The position numbers and the translations under genes are program-made. Below are positions 5,760-13,607 of a stretch of DNA of 16,071 bases, in pieces; position 1 is the first letter of the stretch; every line of letters starts with the position of its first letter. The notes under the pieces are model-generated. The model was not told where the DNA came from. It was given only the letters and a program-made list of their open reading frames with translations, and made no database searches. The stretch comes from CAZZKG01 sp964654825 (lineage in GTDB: Bacteria > Gemmatimonadota > CAZMKB01): assembly GCA_964654825.1 (NCBI GenBank), contig CAZZKG010000069.1, positions 1 to 16,071 on the forward strand. Direction: 5' to 3'.

Positions 5760-7833
5760 CCTCCCGGTTTTTTCCAGTAGCTTGTGAGTCTTCGTTCCCT
5801 GTGGGTGAGATCCGAAAATCGAACGCTGCAATAAAGGTTCGTCCCGGGACGGGGAAGTCATCTACGTCGTAATAGTGCTCCCCACCGAGATTTTTAACAC
5901 TGAAGAGGAGGGTCACACCGTACCGGAACTCCTGTTTCACGTTGAAATCGATGACAGTGTAGGCATCCAGCCACTTCGTGTTCGCCTGCGTGAGGTACCG
6001 CCTCCCGGTCAAAGACCAGGCGATCCCGACCGTGAGACCGTTTGTCGGGAACACGTCCAGAACGAGGGATGACACCGAGACAGGACGCCGGACCAGTTGT
6101 CTGCCCCGGGTGAGCGGATCATCGCCCCGCACGGTCGCTTCGATGATCGAGTGGCTTGCCAGAGCTGAGACCGGCGGGAGCCCTGCAAATATCCTCCCGC
6201 GGTAGGCCCCTTCGAACTCGATCCCTTCTTCCCTCGCCTCTCCCACGTTGTGCGGTCTCCAGATCCCTCCGGCACCCGGTGTCCACTCTATGAGGTCGGT
6301 GAGGTTTCGCCGGTAGGCGGCCCCACGCATCCTCACCCGTCTGCCGGCGAGGTACGACGTCACCGACAGCTCGGTCGAGGTCGAGCGCTCGGGCAGAAGG
6401 TCCGGGTTCCCCTGTGCCCCCGAACTGATCGGCCAGAAGAGCTCATCGAATGAAGGAGGGCGGTACTTCCTCCCGGCCGAACCCCTCACGACGAGCAGAT
6501 CCTCAACAAGCTGTGCCCGCACCGAGAGGGAGGGGAGGACTTCCGGATCGAAGCTGCCTGCCTTTTCGAACCGTACACCCGGTGTGACGCTTACGGGTGC
6601 CGGATCATCCCCCCGGCCGGTGCCGAACAGTCCGACCGACGTCTGTGTGTAAAGGGAAAACGAGTTTCTTCCCTGTGACCCGTCGGTCGTACTCCTGAGA
6701 ATGTCCCGTTCGACCGCTGCGCCGGTCCTGAGGACCGTGCTTCCGATGAACCCTCTCTCCGCGTCGAGGTCGGCTGACAGTGTCGTGTTGTAGTGACGGT
6801 CATCAGCCCAGAGGATCGGATCGGGGTTCCTGTAGTACCTGCGGAGCCGGTGCAGCCCGCCTCCGAGTGTGACGTCGAATCCTGCAGCGGGACCCGTCAG
6901 ACCGCCATGGAGGTACACCCGCTCATCCTCGAGACGGGCATCGGGAGTGGGGAACTCGATCGGTCCGGGGGCGCCCCGGTCGTCCTTCGAAGCGGACAGG
7001 GAGAACTCGAATGCACCCTCTCTCCCCGCCGCCCCTGACAGCGTCCCGAGAAACGATAGACTCCGGAAGTCTGCGTTTACTCTGCGGCGGGTGTTGTCCC
7101 TCCTCGGGTCAGTGAAATCGAAGTTGTTCTCACCCTGATCATAAGAGCCGGACACCTTCAGCCTGGTGGTGGTGCCGCCGGCAGAGCCCAGCGCCACAGA
7201 CCTGGTCCCGTAGGAGCCTCCGAGTGTCCTCAGGTGCAGCCCGTTCCGTGCGGCGCCGGTGGTGACGATGTTTAGGATACCGCCCATCGATGACGAACCC
7301 CACCGCGCGTCGTTCCCTTCCGGGTAGATTTCCACCTGTGTCACATCTCCCGGGTAGAACTGCGACAGGTCGACACCTCCGCCCTGGGCGGTGTTGAGCC
7401 TCCGGCCGTTGAGAAGTACGAGTACCTGCTGGGAAGTGGACCCCCGTATAGAGACGAGTTCCTGGCTGCCCGGGCCGCCGGTCTTCCGGAGAACCACACC
7501 GGTGCTGCGGCCCACGACCTCGCCTATGTCCAGTGCCGCCGTGGAGGAAAGCCGCTCGGGCCCGAGGACGGTGAGAAAGTGCTCGGAGTGCGTTTCGAGA
7601 TCGTTCCATCTCGGCGCTTCGACCACGGTCGGAGGGTACCGGTACCGGATGGAGTCAGGTGTCACCGGTCCTGCCGTGTCGGGATCGGCAGGAACAGAAA
7701 CAGTATCCCCACCGGCTGCCCGCTGCGGGCAGACGAGCGGCAGAGCGCCCAGGAGGATGATCAGCAAAAAACCCTGCCACCTCACAGAGGGCAGGGCTTT
7801 TGATGACCTCGGTATCGAAGGTAAAAAAAGCAC
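5737..7833 (-). CDS. btuB: TonB-dependent outer-membrane receptor, BtuB-like cobalamin transporter
   Basis: A 698-residue frame from GTG 7833 (weak AAGG upstream). A second GTG at 7783-7785 would start the same signal peptide (MRWQGFLLIILLGALPL ... RAAGG) directly; the true start is uncertain because a terminator hairpin lies between 7772 and 7796. The mature protein has a possible TonB box (TVVEAP, residues 69-74), a plug domain with GVVLRKTGGPGSQELVSIRG (112-131), VLVLLNGRRLN (137-147) and the plug end VEIYPEGNDARWGSSSMGG-ILNIVT, then a barrel with late-barrel signature RKYRPPSFDELFWP and a final strand GRTFIAAFDFRIS. About 22 residues follow this strand, unusual because such barrels normally end there. 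The receptor imports a bound ligand using TonB energy. It lies directly behind a cobalamin riboswitch, so cobalamin or a related corrinoid is the likely substrate. It heads the operon with two propeller proteins and a surface protein. Confidence 0.9.
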   Translation of the reverse strand: MLFLPSIPRSSKALPSVRWQGFLLIILLGALPLVCPQRAAGGDTVSVPADPDTAGPVTPDSIRYRYPPTVVEAPRWNDLETHSEHFLTVLGPERLSSTAALDIGEVVGRSTGVVLRKTGGPGSQELVSIRGSTSQQVLVLLNGRRLNTAQGGGVDLSQFYPGDVTQVEIYPEGNDARWGSSSMGGILNIVTTGAARNGLHLRTLGGSYGTRSVALGSAGGTTTRLKVSGSYDQGENNFDFTDPRRDNTRRRVNADFRSLSFLGTLSGAAGREGAFEFSLSASKDDRGAPGPIEFPTPDARLEDERVYLHGGLTGPAAGFDVTLGGGLHRLRRYYRNPDPILWADDRHYNTTLSADLDAERGFIGSTVLRTGAAVERDILRSTTDGSQGRNSFSLYTQTSVGLFGTGRGDDPAPVSVTPGVRFEKAGSFDPEVLPSLSVRAQLVEDLLVVRGSAGRKYRPPSFDELFWPISSGAQGNPDLLPERSTSTELSVTSYLAGRRVRMRGAAYRRNLTDLIEWTPGAGGIWRPHNVGEAREEGIEFEGAYRGRIFAGLPPVSALASHSIIEATVRGDDPLTRGRQLVRRPVSVSSLVLDVFPTNGLTVGIAWSLTGRRYLTQANTKWLDAYTVIDFNVKQEFRYGVTLLFSVKNLGGEHYYDVDDFPVPGRTFIAAFDFRISPTGNEDSQATGKNREGMLHGQL
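7772..7796 (-). terminator. Intrinsic terminator hairpin, riboswitch expression platform
   Basis: On the minus strand CCCTGCC (7790-7796) pairs with GGCAGGG (7772-7778); the loop contains CTC...GAG, which can pair to extend the stem. It is followed at once by six T. This is a textbook rho-independent terminator about 85 bases after the riboswitch core. The 3' arm GGCAGG can also pair with CCTGCC (7888-7893) at the riboswitch's 3' edge, suggesting a ligand-free antiterminator. It overlaps the N-terminal reading frame of the receptor gene if that gene starts at GTG 7833. A smaller hairpin, GGGGC-tgtc-GCCCC (7865-7878), sits between riboswitch and terminator. Confidence 0.75.
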
Positions 7834-7880
7834 CCGAACCTTGTCGCGGAGGTTGACGAGCCGAGGGGCGACAGCCCCGA

Positions 7881-8062
7881 CCGTCCTGGCAGGTCTCCTG
7901 ACTTACGGTTTCAGACCCACTGGAACCCGCCTTCCCATCCGGAGGATCCGGACAGTGGCTCGAAACAGTCCCCGTGGTAACCGAACACAGTAGCGGACCT
8001 GTAGCGGACTCTCACCGCTTTCCCTTTTAATCGCTCACGGCGACACCAGGATGGTCACACTC
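7881..8062 (-). promoter_or_regulatory. Cobalamin (adenosylcobalamin-type) riboswitch
   Basis: On the minus strand all main conserved blocks of the cobalamin riboswitch occur in order: a closing P1 helix between CCATCCTGG (8046-8054) and CCAGGACGG (7881-7889) with a single mismatch; AAAAGGGAA followed by GCGGTGAGAGTCCGC; GGTCCGCTACTGTG; AGCCACTG; GATGGGAAGGCGGG; and the B12 box AAGTCAGGAGACCTGCC ending near 7888. The aptamer begins right after the predicted transcription start. It lies in the leader of the BtuB-like receptor operon and is followed by a strong terminator, so the expected effect is to shut off the operon when cobalamin is plentiful. Aptamer identity is read directly; the mode of control is inferred from the terminator. 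Confidence 0.95.
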
Positions 8063-8071
8063 ATTTTCAAT

Positions 8072-8100
8072 AAAGTACTCGAGGTGGTCTCGCGTGTCAA
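8072..8100 (-). promoter_or_regulatory. Promoter of the cobalamin-riboswitch operon
   Basis: On the minus strand a perfect TTGACA (8095-8100) and TACTTT (8072-8077, three of six matches) are separated by exactly 17 bases. The predicted start near 8064 coincides with the beginning of the riboswitch, as expected for a riboswitch leader. Confidence 0.6.
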
Positions 8101-8261
8101 GAGGAATCGATTTTAGAGTCTGTTTTGATGAAGAACCGTTTTCCAGGTTATGTCGATCAGGCAGCGGTCAAATCGTGAGGATGGACCGATGAAACCTGAC
8201 GTGATTTATCGAAAGATTCGCGCTGAATCGATGAGGGACTTTTCTGATTGTGAATATTACA

Positions 8262-8290
8262 TTGACAGGGCACCCGCTATATATTATTAA
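8262..8290 (+). promoter_or_regulatory. Promoter of the YIP1-CDF-Ktr gene string
   Basis: A perfect TTGACA (8262-8267) is followed after 17 bases by TATTAA (8285-8290), within an AT-rich TATATATTATTAA tract that offers alternative -10 elements. It lies about 65 bases before the YIP1 start codon and diverges from the B12 operon promoter; the 161 bases between the two promoters hold no recognised operator. Confidence 0.5.
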
Positions 8291-8355
8291 AAGTCTGAGT
8301 AACCCTGCAACACAAACCGTATTTTTGATGCACCTCACCTGATGAGGAGGAACCG

Positions 8356-8928
8356 ATGCCCTGGATGGATGAGGAGGATCTGGCCCCGACGAGTCCCACG
8401 CACTGCGAATTCGACCCACAGAACGCTTTCGACACGTTCAGGGACATCGTCCAGTCGATGGTGAAGCACCCCGCCGCATTCTTCCGCGGTATGCCGATCG
8501 ATGGCGGTTTTCTTAACCCGACCCTGTTTCTCCTGGGGTGTCTCCTGATCTGCGGATTCCTCTCGACTATCCTCAGATCCACAATGTGGCCACTCCTCCG
8601 GGTGCCGGTACTGGGACTCATCAGCATACTCCTGTGCTCCGTCATCCTCTACATGCTCTCGGGGCGCCTCTTCGCCGGAAAAGGTACCTATGAAGCCACG
8701 TATCGTGTGATGGCATACGCCGGAGTAGTGTTTCTCATCATGTGGATCCCGATACTCTACATATTCGCATTTTTCTTCGGCCTCTACCTGATGGTTCTCG
8801 GTACTCAGCAGGTGCACCTCCTGGACAGATCGACCTCGATTGCTTCCGTCGTCATGAGCGCGGCCGCGAGCCTTTTGCTATTGATGCTGTTTGGATTCTG
8901 GAGATGGGTTGTAGGGATTCCTTTTTGA
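8356..8928 (+). CDS. YIP1-family integral membrane protein
   Basis: A 190-residue protein with an excellent AGGAGG ribosome binding site 5 bases before ATG 8356. The N-terminal ~45 residues are soluble and acidic (MPWMDEEDLAP...), followed by FDTFRDIVQSMVKHPAAFFRGMP, the usual lead-in of bacterial YIP1 proteins in which a short amphipathic segment and 'P..FF..MP' precede the membrane part. About four to five membrane segments follow (roughly residues 53-70, 78-101, 118-145 and 160-186), with the typical YRVMAYAGVVFLIMWIPIL and FGLYLMVLGTQQVH features. YIP1-family proteins in bacteria have no established biochemical function. The stop lies 2 bases before the cation transporter gene, so they are co-transcribed. 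Family assignment rests on motif pattern and topology. Confidence 0.8.
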   Translation: MPWMDEEDLAPTSPTHCEFDPQNAFDTFRDIVQSMVKHPAAFFRGMPIDGGFLNPTLFLLGCLLICGFLSTILRSTMWPLLRVPVLGLISILLCSVILYMLSGRLFAGKGTYEATYRVMAYAGVVFLIMWIPILYIFAFFFGLYLMVLGTQQVHLLDRSTSIASVVMSAAASLLLLMLFGFWRWVVGIPF

Positions 8929-8930
8929 AC

Positions 8931-9601
8931 ATGAAAAACGACATAACGAGAGAAAACCGGGCACTAATTATCGCGCTCGTCTCACAGATCCTGATCGCTG
9001 CGATAAAACTCGGCTACGGATACTACGCTTCACTTGTGAGTATGAAAGCCGACGGGTACCACTCGCTCCTTGACGGGGCCTCGAGTCTCATCGGCCTCGT
9101 CGGAGTCGCCGTGGCCCGGAAACCGCCAGACAGACGTCACCCGTATGGACACGGTAAGTTTGAATACATCACCACCATGGGCATCTCCCTGCTGCTCTTC
9201 TACACCGCTTATAAGGTGTCGAGCGAAGCCTATCTACGTTTCTCCTCTGATGAAGTGCCGCTGGCGAGCGCCGCCTCTTTCGTCATCATCCTCCTGACGG
9301 TCGCCGTCAACTTCGTGGTGGCCCGGTACCAGATCCGTGTCGGAAATGAGCTTGGCTCACAGATCCTCCTGGCCGATGCCGCCCACACGAAGAGCGACAT
9401 CTGGGCTTCGATCTCCGTGCTGCTCGCGCTCGTCGCGATACGGCTCGGGTTCCCCGTTCTCGATCCCTTGTGCGCTCTCTTTATCGTGATACTCATCATC
9501 TTCGTCGGGTACCAGATCGTGAAGCAGAGTTTTCAGGTCCTGACCGATTCGGCCATCATCGACTCGCATCGGGTGAAAAGCGTCGTCCTCGGCACGGAAG
9601 G
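8931..9601 (+). CDS. Cation diffusion facilitator (CDF) transporter, 3' end lost in gap
   Basis: Starts at ATG 8931, two bases after the YIP1 stop, with no strong ribosome binding site, so translational coupling is likely. 223 complete codons are present before the N run; CDF proteins are usually about 300 residues, so most of the C-terminal cytoplasmic domain is missing. TM1 (ALIIALVSQILIAAIKLGYG) is followed by TM2 with ADGYHSLLD (His44, Asp48) and TM5 with DAAHTKSD (His152, Asp156); this HD-HD tetrad is the intramembrane metal site, commonly seen in Zn2+/Cd2+ transporters. The conserved HPYGHGKFEY loop follows TM2 at 70-79. The protein would export divalent metal ions in exchange for protons across the inner membrane. 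Metal choice cannot be fixed from sequence. The continuous frame across the gap into KtrB is an artefact of the 100-N spacer. Confidence 0.9.
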
Positions 9602-9701
9602 NNNNNNNNNNNNNNNNNNNNNNNNNNNNNNNNNNNNNNNNNNNNNNNNNNNNNNNNNNNNNNNNNNNNNNNNNNNNNNNNNNNNNNNNNNNNNNNNNNN
9701 N
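9602..9701. other. Assembly gap of exactly 100 N
   Basis: One hundred undetermined bases separate the truncated CDF gene from the truncated KtrB gene. Exactly 100 N is the conventional placeholder for unknown size. The missing ends of the two proteins, roughly 80 residues of CDF and some 40-60 of KtrB, need more than 100 bases, so the true distance is probably larger. Confidence 0.98.
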
Positions 9702-10931
9702 GGCTTGAGTGGGGGCAGAAGTCTGGATCTCTCCGACGCGATATTCACATCGACGTCAGCATCGTGCGTGACTGGTCTGGTCGTACTGGATACCGGAACT
9801 GATTTCACCCGAGCCGGCCAGTTTGTCATCCTCGCGCTGATGCAGTGCGGGGCCTTCGGGATAATCACCTTCTCGACGGTGTTCATACTCCTGATAGGGA
9901 AGAAGCTCTCGTTCCGAGAGCGTGACCTTCTCAGGACGACCGTGATCCCGCTGGCGAGAGAAGATCTCATGAAAATACTCAGGGACATCGTGCTGCTCAC
10001 CTTTATCTGTGAAGGCGTGGGGACACTTCTCCTGTGGCTGCGGTGGAAGGACATATTCGGCAGCCTCGATGCGGCATACCGGGCTATGTTCCATGCGGTG
10101 TCGGCATACTGCAACGCCGGATTCGCACTTTTTTCTGACAGCCTGATCGGGTTCCAGGGTGACGTTTTGACGAACATCGTTCACATCAGCCTGATCATCA
10201 TAGGAGGTATCGGTTTTCTCGTCGTCATCGATTGTAAAAGAAAGATCGTCAACAGGAAAAGACTCACTCTCCACAGTAAGCTCGTCCTGCTCACTTCCGC
10301 GATGCTGATAATCGTCGGCGCACTCGGTTTCTTCCTGCTCGAACACGCGAACGTGCTTCAAAGTGCCACCCCCGGAGAGAAGGGCCTGATCTCTCTTTTT
10401 CAAGCAGTCACGCCGAGGACTGCGGGATTCAACACCGTCAACATCGAAACACTCCAGGATTCGACACTGTTTTTCCTGATTATGCTTATGTTCATCGGTG
10501 CCTCTCCGGGGTCCACCGGCGGTGGTATCAAAACTACCTGTTTCGGGGTGCTGCTGCTCATTGCCCGGGCGAGGCTCAAGGGGTATTCACAGGTGCATCT
10601 GTTCGGGAGGACGCTCCCCAGTGAAGTCGTGAGCAAATCCGTTACCGTGTTTTTCGTTTCGATCATCGTCATCGTTCTGTTTACCTTCACTCTGAGTGTG
10701 ATCCACCCGGAGACCCGTTTCCTGAGTGTCCTTTTCGAATCTGTCTCCGCATACGGAACGGTTGGTCTGTCGGCAGGGATGACCGGGTCGCTGACACCTG
10801 TCTCGAAGATCCTCGTCTCCCTGCTCATGTTCATCGGCAGGGTGGGGCCGCTCACCGTGGCCCTGGCGGTTGGCCAGAAGCGCAGGAGGCTCGAATACAG
10901 TTACGCGGTTGAAGAAGTCATGGTTGGATAG
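9702..10931 (+). CDS. ktrB: Potassium-transporting subunit KtrB/TrkH family, 5' end lost in gap
   Basis: 409 codons remain after the gap; KtrB is usually about 450 residues, so a short N-terminal part is missing. The four pore loops of the SKT family are all present with their filter glycines: SASCVTGLVVLD (fragment residues 19-30), SAYCNAGFALF, TPRTAGFNTVN and SAYGTVGLSAG. The third membrane unit has the GASPGSTGGGIKTT gate-loop sequence. This is the membrane channel that takes up K+ (in many species Na+-dependent). It is followed after 9 bases by KtrA, the regulatory subunit, which makes KtrB a better name than TrkH. Loss of the first residues is due to the assembly gap, not mutation. Confidence 0.92.
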   Translation, partial: GLSGGRSLDLSDAIFTSTSASCVTGLVVLDTGTDFTRAGQFVILALMQCGAFGIITFSTVFILLIGKKLSFRERDLLRTTVIPLAREDLMKILRDIVLLTFICEGVGTLLLWLRWKDIFGSLDAAYRAMFHAVSAYCNAGFALFSDSLIGFQGDVLTNIVHISLIIIGGIGFLVVIDCKRKIVNRKRLTLHSKLVLLTSAMLIIVGALGFFLLEHANVLQSATPGEKGLISLFQAVTPRTAGFNTVNIETLQDSTLFFLIMLMFIGASPGSTGGGIKTTCFGVLLLIARARLKGYSQVHLFGRTLPSEVVSKSVTVFFVSIIVIVLFTFTLSVIHPETRFLSVLFESVSAYGTVGLSAGMTGSLTPVSKILVSLLMFIGRVGPLTVALAVGQKRRRLEYSYAVEEVMVG

Positions 10932-10940
10932 GGGAGAACT

Positions 10941-11597
10941 ATGTCCAGTTACGCGGTTATCGGGCTCGGCAACTTCGGTTTCGCGCTGGCGAAGGCGCTG
11001 TTTCAGGGAGGAAACAATGTCATCGCTATAGACAACAACGAAGATGTCGTCCACAGGATTATGGATTTTACAACCAAGGCCGTGAAGGCCGATGCAACCC
11101 AGAAGGAAATCCTCATCGATCTCGGAGTGAGAGATGTCGACGTCGTCATCATCAGCCTCGGTGAGGAAATGGACACGTCCATCCTGGTGACGCTGCACGT
11201 CAAGGAGCTCAAAGTCCCCCGGATATACGCGAAGGCGGTGACTGTGGAACACGGAAAAGTGCTCGAAATGATGGGCGTGACAGATGTCATCCATCCTGAG
11301 CGGGACTCCGCAATGCGGCTGGCCCACCAGCTCATGTCCCCGAACGTGGTGGATTACCTCCCGTTCGGACCGGGCTTCAGCATCATCGAGATGGCTCCGC
11401 CCGACTCCTTCCTGGGGAAGAGTATCAGAGATCTCGGGATACGTCGTCACCATCATGTCGAAGTGCTGGCGGTGAAAGAGCTCATCCCGGAGAGGATCGC
11501 CTTCCTCCCCGAACCTGATTTCGTGCTCAAGGATTCGGACACGATGGTGCTCATGGGGAAGGACGACGACCTGGAAGCGTTACAGAAGATCGATTAG
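10941..11597 (+). CDS. ktrA: KtrA, RCK-domain regulator of potassium uptake
   Basis: A 218-residue protein starting at ATG 10941 with AGGGGAG five bases upstream. The N-terminal Rossmann fold carries GLGNFG (residues 8-13) and Asp31 at the end of the second strand (VIAIDNN), the nucleotide-binding pattern of TrkA-N/RCK domains. The C-terminal part from about residue 137 (YLPFGPGFSIIEMAPPDSFLGKSIRDLGIR) is an RCK-C domain that ends in VLMGKDDDLEAL. KtrA forms a cytoplasmic octameric ring that opens or closes KtrB according to bound ATP/ADP and, in some species, c-di-AMP. Its length is normal for KtrA and shorter than double-RCK TrkA, supporting a Ktr rather than Trk system. Confidence 0.95.
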   Translation: MSSYAVIGLGNFGFALAKALFQGGNNVIAIDNNEDVVHRIMDFTTKAVKADATQKEILIDLGVRDVDVVIISLGEEMDTSILVTLHVKELKVPRIYAKAVTVEHGKVLEMMGVTDVIHPERDSAMRLAHQLMSPNVVDYLPFGPGFSIIEMAPPDSFLGKSIRDLGIRRHHHVEVLAVKELIPERIAFLPEPDFVLKDSDTMVLMGKDDDLEALQKID

Positions 11598-11612
11598 AGG
11601 GGGGGTGTCCGG

Positions 11613-13601
11613 GTGGCTAAATACGTGATAAAACCAGGTGAACAGTCCGGGTCGTACCGGGTGAACTACGAAGGAGAACTCAACGAGGAGCAGCAGAGAG
11701 CCGTCCAGGCGAAGGGTGGTCCGATACTCATCATCGCCGGCGCCGGCAGCGGCAAGACCCGCACCCTGACCTACCGCGTCGCTTACCTCGTCGAGTCAGG
11801 AGTACCGCCGGAGCGGATCCTCCTTGTGACCTTCACCAACAAAGCGGCGAGGGAGATGCTCCACCGGGTCGAACTTCTCCTCGGAGGTAGTGTGCGCAGC
11901 ATCCTCGGAGGCACGTTTCACCACGTGGCGAACGTCATCCTGAGAAAACACGGCCACCTCCTGGGATATGACCGCAACTTCAGCATCCTGGACAGGGAAG
12001 ATGTGCGTGTGCTCCTCCAGTCCTGCATCGCGGACGTGGTGGGAGATGATAAGAACGTGAGGTTTCCGAAGAGTAACGTCCTCGGTAACCTCATAAGCCT
12101 GCAGCGCAACACCTCGAAGACGCTCGAGGAGGTGGTGCTCGAACGGTCGCCTTTCTTCCACGGCCTCCTCGATCGAATGGAGACCGTCAGCCGCAGGTTT
12201 CACGAGAAGAAGAGGCGGATGAGCTCGATGGATTTCGACGACCTGTTGATCAACTGGCGTGACCTCATGCGCGATCACAACGATGTGAGACAGCAGTATG
12301 CGGAAAGGTTTCTCCACACACTCGTCGATGAGTACCAGGACATTAACACGATTCAGGGGGAGATCGTCGATCTCCTCGCATCCGTCCACAGAAACCTCAC
12401 CGTGGTGGGTGATGACTCACAGAGCATATACTCGTTTCGAGGAGCCGACTTCGAGAACATCATCCGGTTTCCCGAGCGATACCCCGACGCTCTGATATTC
12501 AAGCTCGAGACGAACTACCGCAGTACCCAGAGCGTCCTCGAACTCGCGAACGAGAGCATACTGAACAACCAGCGGCAGTTTCACAAGAACCTCTTCGCGA
12601 TCAGGGGCACCGGCAGGAAACCGAGAATCGTACCGCTCCAGGACGAGCTTCAGCAGGCGGAGTTCGTCGCCCAGCGGATCCTCGAGCTCCGGGATGAAGG
12701 TGTTTCTCTCAATGACATGGCGGTACTCTACCGGTCGCACTTCAACTCCATGGAACTCCAGATGGAGCTCACGAGGCGGGGTATCCCTTTTTCACCTCGC
12801 TCGGGTCTGCGGTTCTTCGAACAGCGGCACATCAAGGATGTGACGAGCTATCTCCGCATCCTTGTCAATCCCCGGGACGAGCTCGCCTGGCACCGGGTGT
12901 GGAACCTCCTTCCCGGTATCGGTGCGAAAACGATCGAAAAACTCTGGACCGCCATGACCGGTAACGGCGGCACCCCCCGTGATCTGGCCGATGAACGATT
13001 CGACAGGCTGATCCCGTCGCGCGCGAAGGATGACTGGAAACACTTCGTCCGCCTGATGGGGGACCTCACCGATCGGTTCGAAGGGGGCCGTCCGTCCGAG
13101 CTCATCGACCTTGTGATGGAGTCAGGGTACACCGACTACCTCGCGGCGAATTTTCCCAATTCACAGTCCCGGCAGGAGGACCTCAGTCAACTGTCGAACT
13201 TCTCGACCATGTTCGACTCGACCGCCGGTTTCCTGTCCGAGCTCTCCCTGCTCACCTCGGTCTCGGGTGAGGACGTGGCCTACGGAGGGTACGAAGACGA
13301 GCGGCTTGTGTTGAGCACCGTTCACCAGGCGAAGGGGCTCGAGTGGCAGATCGTGTTCGTCATCTGGGCCGCCGACACCGCATTTCCCTCGTCCCGATCA
13401 CTGAGGGAGGAAGGCGGGCTCGAGGAAGAGCGTCGGCTTTTCTACGTCGCCATCACCAGGACGAAAGACGAGCTGTATGTGTGTTATCCGCTGATCACCC
13501 GGAGCCGGCGGCAGGAGCACCTGATCCAGAAACCTTCCCGGTTCATCCAGGAGCTCCCCGAGGTCGTGTACGAAGTCTGGGAGGTCGAGTACGGTTACTG
13601 A
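11613..13601 (+). CDS. UvrD/Rep-family superfamily 1 DNA helicase
   Basis: A 662-residue protein from GTG 11613, preceded by AGGGGGG. All SF1A motifs are visible: Q-motif LNEEQQRAV (23-31), Walker A AGAGSGKT (42-49), Ia TFTNKAAREM (73-82), Walker B VDEYQD (238-243), III GDDSQSIYSFRGA (266-278), IV LETNYRS (298-304), V VLSTVHQAKGLEW (566-578) and VI EEERRLFYVAITRTKDEL (604-621). It should unwind DNA 3'-5' with ATP, in repair or replication restart. At 662 residues it is somewhat shorter than UvrD/PcrA (about 720-740) and ends soon after motif VI without their C-terminal extension. Whether it acts as UvrD, PcrA or a Rep-like paralogue cannot be decided here. It lies 15 bases after KtrA; no functional link is implied. 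Confidence 0.93.
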   Translation: MAKYVIKPGEQSGSYRVNYEGELNEEQQRAVQAKGGPILIIAGAGSGKTRTLTYRVAYLVESGVPPERILLVTFTNKAAREMLHRVELLLGGSVRSILGGTFHHVANVILRKHGHLLGYDRNFSILDREDVRVLLQSCIADVVGDDKNVRFPKSNVLGNLISLQRNTSKTLEEVVLERSPFFHGLLDRMETVSRRFHEKKRRMSSMDFDDLLINWRDLMRDHNDVRQQYAERFLHTLVDEYQDINTIQGEIVDLLASVHRNLTVVGDDSQSIYSFRGADFENIIRFPERYPDALIFKLETNYRSTQSVLELANESILNNQRQFHKNLFAIRGTGRKPRIVPLQDELQQAEFVAQRILELRDEGVSLNDMAVLYRSHFNSMELQMELTRRGIPFSPRSGLRFFEQRHIKDVTSYLRILVNPRDELAWHRVWNLLPGIGAKTIEKLWTAMTGNGGTPRDLADERFDRLIPSRAKDDWKHFVRLMGDLTDRFEGGRPSELIDLVMESGYTDYLAANFPNSQSRQEDLSQLSNFSTMFDSTAGFLSELSLLTSVSGEDVAYGGYEDERLVLSTVHQAKGLEWQIVFVIWAADTAFPSSRSLREEGGLEEERRLFYVAITRTKDELYVCYPLITRSRRQEHLIQKPSRFIQELPEVVYEVWEVEYGY

Positions 13602-13607
13602 TTCTGC

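Noticed and set aside
7834..7860. A second terminator at the T7 run around 7823-7829
   Set aside because: The only nearby stem (AACCT/AGGTT) is 5 bp and is separated from the T-run by seven bases, so it is not a convincing terminator.
8742..10931. A single 729-residue frame joining CDF-like and KtrB-like parts
   Set aside because: It depends on translating 100 N; the two parts belong to separate families, and its first 63 codons lie in a wrong frame within the YIP1 gene.
10587..11456. Minus-strand 289-residue open frame
   Set aside because: It is exactly antisense to KtrB and KtrA, is rich in His/Asp/Arg as expected of a shadow frame, and shows no domain.
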